In this document: positions 44,851 through 53,690 of the stretch, piece by piece
Position numbering within the stretch: position 1 is the first letter of the stretch
How the letters are laid out: each line of letters opens with the position of its first letter
NCBI GenBank assembly: GCA_944391465.1
Contig: CALXTS010000009.1
Coordinates: 1-57,423 of the forward strand
From: an uncultured Alphaproteobacteria bacterium
GTDB lineage: Bacteria; Pseudomonadota; Alphaproteobacteria; RF32; CAG-239
Length of the DNA stretch: 57,423 bases
Direction of reading: 5' to 3'
The notes under the pieces: generated by a model
Seen by the model: the letters and a program-made list of their open reading frames with translations, nothing else
Databases searched by the model: none
What the model was told of the DNA's origin: nothing
Made by a program: the position numbers and the translations under genes

Positions 44851-45094
44851 TTGTCAAATATCAGTTCTGCAGGCTGATATCGCAAAGCTTTGTTTATTAG
44901 ATTGGGATTATTGGGGTTATAGATTTTAAGAAAGAATTTTTTGAATAGGTTCGGTGTCACCTTTTCAAATTTGAGGGATTTATGTGGGGTTTATGGAAGA
45001 ACTCCGTGTGTTCAGCACCGCCAAGTACTGGCTTAACCACATTCCGTTACTATTATGTCGTTTTTATATAAAAAATAGAAATTATTTTATGCTT

Positions 45095-45844
45095 TTATCT
45101 TCCGCCACTGTGACCACCGCTCATTCCGCCGGAAAATCCTCCTGAATTTTGAGCGCCGGTATTGGTATTGGAATTACTATGCTCTGCTCCTGAAGATTGC
45201 TTTGCACTTTCTTCTGCTTCTTTCACACCGCGGAGTTCTTGTATTTTTTCAATTTCTTTCTGATGTTCTTGTTCTTTTTGACGGTCGTCTTTTTCTTGTT
45301 CTTTTTTTTGATTTTCGGTTTCCCTTTCTTTTTCTTCGTTTCTTTGCTGTTCTTGTTTGCTACGTTCTTCTTGTTCTCTTTCATGTTTGTTTTGCGCAGC
45401 CTTTGCATAAGCCTTTTTCTTTTCAGATGCCGGCGCCTCTTTTTGTTTCTCATTTGCTTTTTGATAAAGGTTAATCCGACTTTCTCGCATGATTTCGTCA
45501 AAAGCTCTGCTTTGTGCTTCTGCCGTTAATTTCTCTTTATGACGAGTTTCTTCCTCTATTATCTTATCTATTTTGGCTTTTTTTAGGGCTTGTTGCTCCA
45601 TATCTAACTGCGCCAACAAATCATGAACCTCTGGTGGCTTGCCAAGACCTATGTCTGCAAAAGATGTATCTATGGTTAGTGTTGAAATAGCATCATCCGT
45701 TTTTTTACGAGCTTCACTTTCTATTTCTTTTATTATTTGTTCCTGACGCCGTTTTATCTTTTTATGTAAATGGTAAAGAGCCATAAACACGCAAAAAGCA
45801 AATACTATTAATCCAAAACCTATAAATGCTCTCATCTCATCCAT
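45095..45844 (-). CDS. Membrane-anchored Lys/Glu-rich coiled-coil protein
   Basis: I do not recognise this 249-residue protein. It has one N-terminal membrane helix (about residues 5-26), then a long highly charged coiled coil (about 28-215) with Gln/Glu/Lys repeats, and a Gly/Ser/Asn-rich tail ending GGHSGGR. It is 6 bases downstream of polA on the same strand, so it is probably cotranscribed. Low complexity makes homology searches by eye unreliable. Confidence 0.7.
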   Translation of the reverse strand: MDEMRAFIGFGLIVFAFCVFMALYHLHKKIKRRQEQIIKEIESEARKKTDDAISTLTIDTSFADIGLGKPPEVHDLLAQLDMEQQALKKAKIDKIIEEETRHKEKLTAEAQSRAFDEIMRESRINLYQKANEKQKEAPASEKKKAYAKAAQNKHEREQEERSKQEQQRNEEKERETENQKKEQEKDDRQKEQEHQKEIEKIQELRGVKEAEESAKQSSGAEHSNSNTNTGAQNSGGFSGGMSGGHSGGR

Positions 45845-45850
45845 TTAACT

Positions 45851-48592
45851 TTAATGCGCCTCCGCCCAATTGTCTCCAAAACCGACTTCGGCAATAAACG
45901 GAACTTTCAAGTTAACAATATTTTCCATCTCCGTCTTTATTAGCTTGCTAACTTCTTCAACCTCATTATCAGGGGCTTCAAAAATAAGTTCATCATGAAC
46001 CTGAAGCAACATTCTGGTTTTGAATCTTTGCTCCTTTAGTTTTTTCTCTATTTTATTCATTGCCAACTTTATAATATCGGCAGCTCCTCCTTGTATAGGA
46101 GCATTAATAGCGGCTCGCTCGGCATTGGCCACCAATCGTTTATTTTTATCATTAATTCCCATAACGGAACACTTACGCCCAAACGGCGTTAATACAAAAC
46201 CATTTTTATGGGCAAAGGCTATCGTGTCTTCCATATATTTTTTTATTTCGGGCATTTGCGCAAAATAAGCATCAATATATTGCTTTGCCTCTTCTGCCGA
46301 AACACCGATTTGTTTAGCCAATCCGTAAGGCGATATTCCATAGACAATACCAAAATTAATGGCTTTGGCGTGGCGACGCAAATTTGCATCAACTTGCTCC
46401 GGAGCCACTCCAAAAACATGTGATGCTGTTGCCGTATGAATATCTATACCTGCCTCAAATGCTTTGCAAAGATTTTTGACATCGGCGACACTGGCCAAAA
46501 GCCGAAGTTCAACTTGAGAATAATCGGAAGATATTATCTTATAACCCGGTTTAGCTATAAAGCACGCTCTGATTTTCTTGCCTTCTTCGCTCCGTATCGG
46601 AATATTTTGCAGATTAGGCGAGTTAGACGCTAAACGTCCCGTATTGGCAACAATTTGCGTAAAAGTTGTGTGGACGCGCCCTTCTTTATCCAACAAATCC
46701 AGCAAGGCATCACTGTATGTTGATTTTAGTTTGCTAAACTCTCTCCATTTGAGAATTTTCTCGGAAAGTTCATTACCCCCTTCAGCCAGCTCCTCCAAAA
46801 TATCTGCTCCGGTTTGCCATGCTCCCGTCGGTGTTTTCTTTCCTTTAAATCCTAATTTTTCAAACAATATTGTGCCGATTTGTTTGGGAGAGCCAATGTT
46901 AAATTCTTCCCCGGCTAAAACATATATTTCTTGCTCAAGATTACGCAAACTTTGATTAAAATAATCACTCAGTTCATATAATGATTGGGCGTTTGCCATA
47001 ATCCCTCTTTTTTCCATTGCAAACAATGTTGCAACCAAAGGTCTATCAAAATTCTCATAAACCGCTGCTTTGTGTTCCGATATCAGTCGCGGTTTTAATA
47101 CATCATAAATCCGTAAAATATAATCGGCTTGCTGGCATAAATATTTTTGTTGCAGGTTGGTATCCAACATATCAAAGGAGATTTTATTTTTTCCGCTTCC
47201 CAAAAGCTCGTTCAAATCAAGTATCTTTGTATCTAAAAATAGTTCCGATAATTCATTCAAGCCATGTCCGTGTTCTGAACTGTCTAAGTCATAAGAAATA
47301 ACCGAGATGTCATCATATGGTGTAATCAACATCGGTTTCCCTGCCATATCGCTTAATCGATGCATAATCGTTTTAATCCCGGCACCGATTTTCAAAACAT
47401 ATGGGGCTGTCAGTATCGGATTAAGATTGCGCATTAAAACATCATAAGAAATTCCTTTGGCTGACGTTTGGCTATTTGAAAATAAATCAAGTGTATTTAT
47501 CTGGTTTTGCGGTTTTAACGGAATATAAGCGGCATTACCTATTGATGTGGCTATTGATATTCCGAACACATCTTTTTCCGAACTTGCCACACTCAGAGAA
47601 AGTCGCCTGCTTTTATTTGCAATATCAAGCCACTTTTTTAAATTCTCCTCATCTTCTATAATACCATACTTCACATCTTCAGATTTAAATACATTGTTCA
47701 CCCCCTTCTGTTCTTCAATCGCAGAACAGCGTTCAGCAAACCATTTTTCTATGCGCGGACGCAAAGAATTAAACCCATACGCTGCAATGAATTTATCTAA
47801 ATCTTCATGTTTGGGCGGCTGACAAATATATTCTTTTAAGCTATGCTCGACAGGAACATCTTGTTTTAAGGTTACCAATTGTAAAGATATTCTGGCATTT
47901 TCTATATTATCTAAAATAGTTTCTCGGCGCTTGTTTTGTTTGATTTCATGAGCATGACTTAAGACGCCTTCCAAAGAACCGTATTCTTCAACCAATTGTG
48001 CCGCCGTTTTAGGACCAATTCCAGGTATGCCCGGAATATTATCTATCGTGTCTCCGGAAAGTGCCTGAACATCAACAACTTTATCAGGATAAACGCCGAA
48101 TTTTTCTTTAACATCTTCCGGTGTAAAAAATTTATCTTTCATGGGGTCATAGAACTCTACGCCGGGGCGGATAAGCTGCATTAAATCCTTATCTCCCGAA
48201 ACAACAACAACTTCCAAACCCATTGAAAGTGCCTGTTCTGCATAAGTAGCTATTAGATCATCAGCCTCATAACCTTCCATTTCTAAATGATTAAGATTGA
48301 GCGCTTCGACGGCTTCGCGGATAATCGGGAATTGCGGGATTAGATCTTCCGGTATTTCTTTTCTTGTTCCTTTATATTCTGCAAAAATTTCATTACGAAA
48401 ATTTTGGCGTTTTGCATCAAAAAGAACCAAACAATACTCGCATGGTATCTTGGTGGTTAGTTTTAAAAACATATTAGTAAAGCCGTAAACGGCATTAACC
48501 GGCGTTCCCTCAGGGGAGGTTAACGGCGGAAGTCCGTAAAAAGCTCTGAAGATATATCCTGAACCATCTATAAGACAAACTTTTTGCGGCAT
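45851..48592 (-). CDS. polA: DNA polymerase I with degenerate proofreading domain
   Basis: This 913-residue enzyme fills repair gaps and removes primers. The 5'-3' nuclease (1-290, LIDGSGYIFRAFYGLPPL, EGYEADDLIATYA) and the polymerase (from about 540; SDYSQVELRLLA, RRHAKAINFGIVYGIS, LLQVHDELIFEAP) look intact. The middle 3'-5' exonuclease domain does not: by alignment the four metal-binding acids of E. coli Pol I (Asp355, Glu357, Asp424, Asp501) correspond to Ser, Ala, Ile and Gln here, so proofreading should be absent. This loss is known in some lineages. It is the head of a two-gene run with 45095. Confidence 0.96.
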   Translation of the reverse strand: MPQKVCLIDGSGYIFRAFYGLPPLTSPEGTPVNAVYGFTNMFLKLTTKIPCEYCLVLFDAKRQNFRNEIFAEYKGTRKEIPEDLIPQFPIIREAVEALNLNHLEMEGYEADDLIATYAEQALSMGLEVVVVSGDKDLMQLIRPGVEFYDPMKDKFFTPEDVKEKFGVYPDKVVDVQALSGDTIDNIPGIPGIGPKTAAQLVEEYGSLEGVLSHAHEIKQNKRRETILDNIENARISLQLVTLKQDVPVEHSLKEYICQPPKHEDLDKFIAAYGFNSLRPRIEKWFAERCSAIEEQKGVNNVFKSEDVKYGIIEDEENLKKWLDIANKSRRLSLSVASSEKDVFGISIATSIGNAAYIPLKPQNQINTLDLFSNSQTSAKGISYDVLMRNLNPILTAPYVLKIGAGIKTIMHRLSDMAGKPMLITPYDDISVISYDLDSSEHGHGLNELSELFLDTKILDLNELLGSGKNKISFDMLDTNLQQKYLCQQADYILRIYDVLKPRLISEHKAAVYENFDRPLVATLFAMEKRGIMANAQSLYELSDYFNQSLRNLEQEIYVLAGEEFNIGSPKQIGTILFEKLGFKGKKTPTGAWQTGADILEELAEGGNELSEKILKWREFSKLKSTYSDALLDLLDKEGRVHTTFTQIVANTGRLASNSPNLQNIPIRSEEGKKIRACFIAKPGYKIISSDYSQVELRLLASVADVKNLCKAFEAGIDIHTATASHVFGVAPEQVDANLRRHAKAINFGIVYGISPYGLAKQIGVSAEEAKQYIDAYFAQMPEIKKYMEDTIAFAHKNGFVLTPFGRKCSVMGINDKNKRLVANAERAAINAPIQGGAADIIKLAMNKIEKKLKEQRFKTRMLLQVHDELIFEAPDNEVEEVSKLIKTEMENIVNLKVPFIAEVGFGDNWAEAH

Positions 48593-48651
48593 CTTAAAAC
48601 TCCCTAAAGAACAATATTGGGCTTATGCCTGCTAATATAAACAAGAAAAAG

Positions 48652-48852
48652 CTACTCGCCAATAGATAAAAAGAAAGAACGCTCTAAATTATCAACTGCG
48701 CACAAATCCGTTTTATAAACATCTTCATAATTTTCAATATAGTCGCGAAGAGCAAGAGCGATGCACTCATCAACACTGCGGCCACTTTTGGCTGCAATTG
48801 TGGAAATTTTTTGTTTTAAATCTTCCGTAAGTGAAACTGAAATATTGCTCAT
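48652..48852 (-). CDS. Ribbon-helix-helix protein, CopG-like
   Basis: This 66-residue protein starts with a beta strand (NISVSLTEDLKQKI) and two helices (IAAKSGRSVDECIALALRDYI), the ribbon-helix-helix fold of CopG/ParD DNA-binding proteins. Such proteins are often antitoxins, but there is no toxin gene on either side: polA is 60 bases downstream and the penicillin-binding protein is divergent. It could be an orphan antitoxin or a plain repressor of the divergent gene. A purine-rich GGAAG ribosome site is present. Confidence 0.8.
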   Translation of the reverse strand: MSNISVSLTEDLKQKISTIAAKSGRSVDECIALALRDYIENYEDVYKTDLCAVDNLERSFFLSIGE

Positions 48853-48944
48853 AAAAACTTCCTTAAACTTTTTGTGCTAGATATTTAATGCTTATGTTTT
48901 AAAATATTTTAAGAATCGTGACAAGAACTTATTGGAGCCGAATC

Positions 48945-50735
48945 GTGGCAAAAGCTAAAAAAACAAGAAAAAAGTCTAGAAAAAGAGAGTCAAAACAACG
49001 GGTTACGAATCGGCAACGAATCGTAAAATTTTTTCTTTTTCTGGGCATAACTTTATTAATCTATCTGACTTATTGTTTTTTAACCTTACCGAATATCAAT
49101 GAGGCAGTTTCCAGAACGCGTCAGCCTTCGACTACCATCATTGCCGAAAACGGAAATGAAATACGTTCTTTCGGAACAGTGTATTCCGAGGTTATTCATG
49201 CCGACGAACTCCCTAAATACGTTGTCGATGCCATTATTTCGACCGAGGATCGACGCTTCTTTTCACATTTCGGATTTGATGCCATATCTTTTACTCGGGC
49301 AATGATTGCAAATATTTTTGCCGGAAGATATGTACAAGGCGGAAGCACCATTACTCAGCAAGTGGCAAAAAATCTGTTTTTGACCTCAAAGAAAAATATC
49401 AAAAGAAAAACTCAAGAACTTTTGCTGGCTTTTTGGCTAGAGTATAAGTTTACAAAAGAGCAGATTTTAACGCTTTATCTTAATCGTGTTTACTTAGGAA
49501 CAGGAACTTACGGTATTGAAGCGGCCAGCCAAAAATACTTTGGAAAATCTTCTCGCGATATGAATGTCATGGAGGCCGCCATTATTGCCGGAATGCTTAA
49601 AGCTCCGTCTCGTTATAATCCTGCGGCATCCCAAGAGCGTGCCATTAATCGCGCCAAAGTTGTTTTGCAGAATATGGTTAATAATCGCGTTTTAAGTAAA
49701 GATGATGCTCAAAAAGCTCTTGATATGCCTATCGGTCCTGAAAAAAGCTATAAAGTGGAAGATGCAAATTATTTTGCAGACTGGGTTTATAACGACGTTA
49801 ATGACTACATTGGGGAAAGAGACAGTGATGTTTATGTTTCAACCACCTTGGATCAAGATTTACAAGAAACAGCCTCCAAAGTTTTGCGTGAAACAATTAA
49901 AAACAACGCCTCTCGTAACGTAACTCAAGGGGCTATCGTTGTTCTTGGATTAGATGGTGCCGTTAAAGCCATGGTTGGTGGCGCCAACTATAATAAAAGT
50001 CAATTCAACCGTGCAACTCAGGCTCTTCGCCAGCCCGGTTCTGCTTTTAAGCCTTTTATTTATTTAACTGCTCTGCAAGATGGTTGGAAACCCGATGAAA
50101 TCATTTATGATACGCCTTTATCCGTTGGAAAATGGAGACCTTCCAATGCCGATAAAAAGTATTACGGGGCTGTTTCTTTAACCTTTGCTTTGTCGCGTTC
50201 ACTTAATTTGGCTACCGTTAATCTTGCGGAAAGCCTCAAAAAAAATAAAATTATAAAAAATGCTAAAAGAATGGGGATTACGACACCTATCCAAAATACA
50301 CCTTCTTTAGCCTTGGGAACATTTGAAGTTAAAGTTTTAGATATGGCGACCGCTTATACAACCATAGCAAACGGAGGATTTGCCGTTTGGCCTTATGCAA
50401 TCAAAGAAGTTTACAGTAATGACGGTTATCAACTTTATCAACGTAATGCCAGCGACCCTAAACGAATTTTGAATAAAAATGATGTTAAAGATTTAACCGC
50501 AATGTTAGAAGAAGTTGTTAAAAGCGGAACCGGAAAACGAGCAAAACTTTCAGGTTTTTCTGCCGGAAAAACCGGAACCTCTCAAGATAACAGAGATGCT
50601 TGGTTTGTCGGTTTTAACGATAAATATGTTACGGCAGTTTGGCTCGGAAATGATGATAGTTCACCGATGAAAGGAGTCAGCGGTTCAAACTTACCGGCGG
50701 ATATATGGAAAAAAGTCATGTCCAACGCTAAATAA
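48945..50735 (+). CDS. Class A penicillin-binding protein (PBP1a family)
   Basis: This bifunctional peptidoglycan synthase has 596 residues from the GTG at 48945, which has GGAG 7 bases upstream; a GTG at 48918 is possible but lacks a site. A basic start is followed by one membrane helix. The glycosyltransferase motifs STEDRRFFSHFGFD and GGSTITQQVAKN are present, as are the transpeptidase motifs S-A-F-K (PGSAFKPFIY), S-R-S-L-N and GKTGTSQDNRDAWFVGF. It is short for a PBP1a, lacking the large linker domain of enterobacteria. It is probably a single-gene transcript. Confidence 0.94.
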   Translation: MAKAKKTRKKSRKRESKQRVTNRQRIVKFFLFLGITLLIYLTYCFLTLPNINEAVSRTRQPSTTIIAENGNEIRSFGTVYSEVIHADELPKYVVDAIISTEDRRFFSHFGFDAISFTRAMIANIFAGRYVQGGSTITQQVAKNLFLTSKKNIKRKTQELLLAFWLEYKFTKEQILTLYLNRVYLGTGTYGIEAASQKYFGKSSRDMNVMEAAIIAGMLKAPSRYNPAASQERAINRAKVVLQNMVNNRVLSKDDAQKALDMPIGPEKSYKVEDANYFADWVYNDVNDYIGERDSDVYVSTTLDQDLQETASKVLRETIKNNASRNVTQGAIVVLGLDGAVKAMVGGANYNKSQFNRATQALRQPGSAFKPFIYLTALQDGWKPDEIIYDTPLSVGKWRPSNADKKYYGAVSLTFALSRSLNLATVNLAESLKKNKIIKNAKRMGITTPIQNTPSLALGTFEVKVLDMATAYTTIANGGFAVWPYAIKEVYSNDGYQLYQRNASDPKRILNKNDVKDLTAMLEEVVKSGTGKRAKLSGFSAGKTGTSQDNRDAWFVGFNDKYVTAVWLGNDDSSPMKGVSGSNLPADIWKKVMSNAK

Positions 50736-50866
50736 ACAGGGTAAAGATTTTAAGAAATTAGTGCTTTTATAATAAGTTTTATTATATATAATATGAAAAA
50801 GTTTTTAGCTGATAAATCAAGATTTCGGAATTTGCCGAAGTTATATAAATGATAGGATAGATAATA

Positions 50867-52399
50867 ATGACACAAAAACCTGTAATGTTACTCATTCTTG
50901 ATGGATGGGGATATCGAGAGAAAATCACTCCTGATAACGCCATTGAACAAGGACACACACCGAATTGGCACAGAATGTTGGAAGAAAATCCGCATTGCTT
51001 TATTGAAACATCCGGATTAGCTGTCGGACTTCCTGAAGGACAGATGGGTAATTCCGAGGTCGGACATATGAATCTTGGTGCCGGACGCGTTGTTATGCAA
51101 GATTTACCCAAAATCGACCAAGCCATTAAAGATGGTTCTTTTAATAAAAACCCCGTTCTTTCAGAGCTTATTGATACTTTAAAAAACAATAAAAAAGCAT
51201 GCCATGTCATGGGGTTGATGAGCCCCGGCGGTGTACATTCTTCGCAAGAGCACATTGTTGCCGCATGTAAAGCATTGAATGATAACGGAATAAAAACTTG
51301 GGTTCATGCTTTTCTAGATGGTCGCGATACTCCGCCGCAGTCTGCTGTTGATTTTTTAGCTGATTTTGAAAAATCAATTGCCGATATGCCTTATGTCAAG
51401 ATTGCCACAATAGAAGGGCGTTTCTATGCCATGGATAGAGATAAACGCTGGGATCGTGTCGAATTGGCCTATAATAACATGGCTTTTGCCGAAGGAAAAC
51501 GTTTTGTTTCTTCCGAAGAGGCAATCAAAGCCTCTTACGCCGATGGTGTAAATGACGAATTTGTTATTCCTTGTGTTATCGGTGATTATGACGGCATGCA
51601 GGATGGCGATGCTATTTTAATGATGAACTTCCGCGCCGACAGAGCCAGAGAAATTTTGTATGCCATTGCCGATAAGGAATTTAACGGATTTTCCAGAAAG
51701 AAAATCATTGATACTTCTTATAACGCCGGATTAACGGAATATTCTGTTGATCATAATCGTTTTATGAAAACATTATTTGGCCCCGAAGCCTTAAAAAATA
51801 TTTTCGGCGAGGTTATCGCAGAGCATGGATTAACACAGCTACGCATTGCCGAAACTGAAAAATATGCGCATGTTACCTTTTTCTTTAACGGCGGAGAAGA
51901 ACGCGAGTTTAAAGGAGAAAATCGTATTTTAATTCCTTCTCCTAAAGTTGCTACTTATGACTTAAAGCCGGAAATGAGCGTTTATGAAGTTACGGAAAAA
52001 TTAGTTGATGCCATTGAAAATAAACGTTTTGACGTTATCATTTGTAACTTTGCAAACGGAGACATGGTCGGGCACACCGGTATCATGGAGGCCGCACTCA
52101 AAGCCGTTGCCGCTGTTGATGAGTGTTTAGGCAAAGTTGAAAAAGCCATCAAAAATGTTGGAGGTGTTCTGTTCGTTACGGCTGATCACGGAAACGCCGA
52201 AAAAATGGTTGATGAAAAAACCGGAGCTCCTTATACCGCTCATACCGTTGGAAAAGTCAGAGGTGTCTTGGTTAATAATCAAACGCCGATTAAAGGTCTG
52301 CATGACGGAAAATTAGCCGATATTGCTCCGACTTTACTGGAACTTCTTAATATTCAAAAACCAACAGAAATGAATGGTAATTCATTGATAAATAAGTAG
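50867..52399 (+). CDS. gpmI: 2,3-bisphosphoglycerate-independent phosphoglycerate mutase
   Basis: This is the metal-dependent glycolytic mutase (3-PGA to 2-PGA), 510 residues. LLILDGWGYRE (metal-binding Asp), QMGNSEVGHMNLGAG (phosphoacceptor Ser), HAFLDGRDTPP and FVTADHGNAEKM are intact. It starts the conserved run gpmI-envC-ctpA-polysaccharide deacetylase-rppH. AGGAT lies about 9 bases before the ATG. Confidence 0.97.
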   Translation: MTQKPVMLLILDGWGYREKITPDNAIEQGHTPNWHRMLEENPHCFIETSGLAVGLPEGQMGNSEVGHMNLGAGRVVMQDLPKIDQAIKDGSFNKNPVLSELIDTLKNNKKACHVMGLMSPGGVHSSQEHIVAACKALNDNGIKTWVHAFLDGRDTPPQSAVDFLADFEKSIADMPYVKIATIEGRFYAMDRDKRWDRVELAYNNMAFAEGKRFVSSEEAIKASYADGVNDEFVIPCVIGDYDGMQDGDAILMMNFRADRAREILYAIADKEFNGFSRKKIIDTSYNAGLTEYSVDHNRFMKTLFGPEALKNIFGEVIAEHGLTQLRIAETEKYAHVTFFFNGGEEREFKGENRILIPSPKVATYDLKPEMSVYEVTEKLVDAIENKRFDVIICNFANGDMVGHTGIMEAALKAVAAVDECLGKVEKAIKNVGGVLFVTADHGNAEKMVDEKTGAPYTAHTVGKVRGVLVNNQTPIKGLHDGKLADIAPTLLELLNIQKPTEMNGNSLINK

Positions 52400-52408
52400 G
52401 ATTGACTA

Positions 52409-53662
52409 ATGGTAAAACCCCTCGCTTTCGTTACCGTTTCTTGCTTGGTGCTTTTTTTGGCTTTCCAAGCAAAGACTGCAACGCCGGCAGGGGTTTCCCA
52501 ATCCGAATTGGAAAAAATGGAAAAAAAGGTTCAAGAACAAAGTCTTGAACATAAAAAACTTCAAGCTCAGGCAACTCAGATTAGTTTAGAACTATCAAGC
52601 ATCAGTAAAGAAATGATTCGAGCTGCAAAACTCATCCAAAATAATGAAGAAAAACTCTCAAAAATGGAGGCTCAGCTTGAACGTTTAAAACAAGATTTGA
52701 AAGCTGCCGAAGAGGGTTTTACCGAGGAGGACGATAATCTTATCAAAATTTTATCAGCTTTGCAGAACCTTGCGTTAAAACCCACAGAAGCCTTACTTGT
52801 TCAACCTTTAACTCCCGTTGAAATTATTCGGAGCGCAATGCTGTTGCGCGAAACTGTTCCTTTTTTGGAAGAAAATGCAGAAAGAATCCGTCAGGAATTA
52901 GAAAAAATTGCTCATAAAAAAGAGCTGGTTGAAATACAGTATGACCAGATATCAAAGCAAAAGTTAATTCTAGAGCAAGAACATAGTCGGATGAATGCAC
53001 TCGTACAAAGAAAATCAAAAATTCGCAGCGCTGTCGAAATTGAGAGCAAAAAAGCTAAAAAAAATATGGAAAAGCTGGCTTCTCAGGCACAGGACTTAAG
53101 AGATTTGCTTGCAAAACTTGAAAAGCAACGCCTGGAAAAGCAGAAAAAAGCTGAAGAGGAACGACGCAAAAAACTTGCTGAAGAACAGGCAAAAGCACAA
53201 AAACAAAAAAATCTTGCCGAAAAACAAACTGTTGACTTGATTAAATCCGGCTCGACGTTTATAACTGATTCAGGAGAGAATTTTGCTAAAGCTAAAGGAA
53301 AACTTCCTTTGCCGGCAAGAGGGACTATTGTTACCGCTTATGGAGAACAAAAAGTTAAGGGGGTTTCCTCTAAAGGAATCCTTATAAAAACCAGAAGTGA
53401 GGCGCAGGTTATTGCTCCGTTTGATGGAACTGTTGTTTTCTCGGGACCGTTCAGAGGATACGGAAATTTGATTATTATTGAACACGGTGGCGGATATTTG
53501 TCCTTATTGGCCGGATTAAGTAATCCTGATGTTGAGGTTGGACAAATGCTTTTGGCGGGAGAACCCGTCGGACAAATGCCTGATGACGATGATGCAAAAT
53601 TGTATGTTGAAATAAGAAAAAATAATCACCCCGTAGATCCGATGGCTTGGATGCATTTATAA
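52409..53662 (+). CDS. envC: EnvC-like murein hydrolase activator
   Basis: This periplasmic protein of 417 residues has a signal peptide (to about residue 22), long coiled coils (about 30-120 and 160-290) and a C-terminal LytM (M23) domain. The LytM metal residues are missing: the H-x3-D site reads KGILIKT and the H-x-H site reads LLAGL, as in EnvC, which activates amidases rather than cutting peptidoglycan. It follows gpmI by 9 bases and precedes ctpA, a common order. It should help daughter-cell separation. Confidence 0.9.
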   Translation: MVKPLAFVTVSCLVLFLAFQAKTATPAGVSQSELEKMEKKVQEQSLEHKKLQAQATQISLELSSISKEMIRAAKLIQNNEEKLSKMEAQLERLKQDLKAAEEGFTEEDDNLIKILSALQNLALKPTEALLVQPLTPVEIIRSAMLLRETVPFLEENAERIRQELEKIAHKKELVEIQYDQISKQKLILEQEHSRMNALVQRKSKIRSAVEIESKKAKKNMEKLASQAQDLRDLLAKLEKQRLEKQKKAEEERRKKLAEEQAKAQKQKNLAEKQTVDLIKSGSTFITDSGENFAKAKGKLPLPARGTIVTAYGEQKVKGVSSKGILIKTRSEAQVIAPFDGTVVFSGPFRGYGNLIIIEHGGGYLSLLAGLSNPDVEVGQMLLAGEPVGQMPDDDDAKLYVEIRKNNHPVDPMAWMHL

Positions 53663-53690
53663 ATTTATAGATAATATGAGAGGTAAAGAA

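Noticed and set aside
44970..45045. tRNA, SRP RNA, 6S RNA or tmRNA
   Set aside because: I checked for TPsiC and CCA ends, the SRP GGAAGG/AGCA loop and tmRNA tag features; none is present.
45197..45529. Phe/Leu-rich open frames on the + strand that look like membrane proteins
   Set aside because: They are complements of the Lys/Glu-rich coiled coil of the minus-strand gene; AAA and GAA codons read backwards as TTT and TTC.
50793..50852. 19-residue open frame before gpmI, possible leader peptide
   Set aside because: It has no ribosome site and no attenuator-like structure with it, only a weak TTCGG/CCGAA hairpin; most likely chance.
50782..51255. 157-residue open frame on the minus strand
   Set aside because: It is antisense to the start of gpmI, whose N-terminal motifs are intact.
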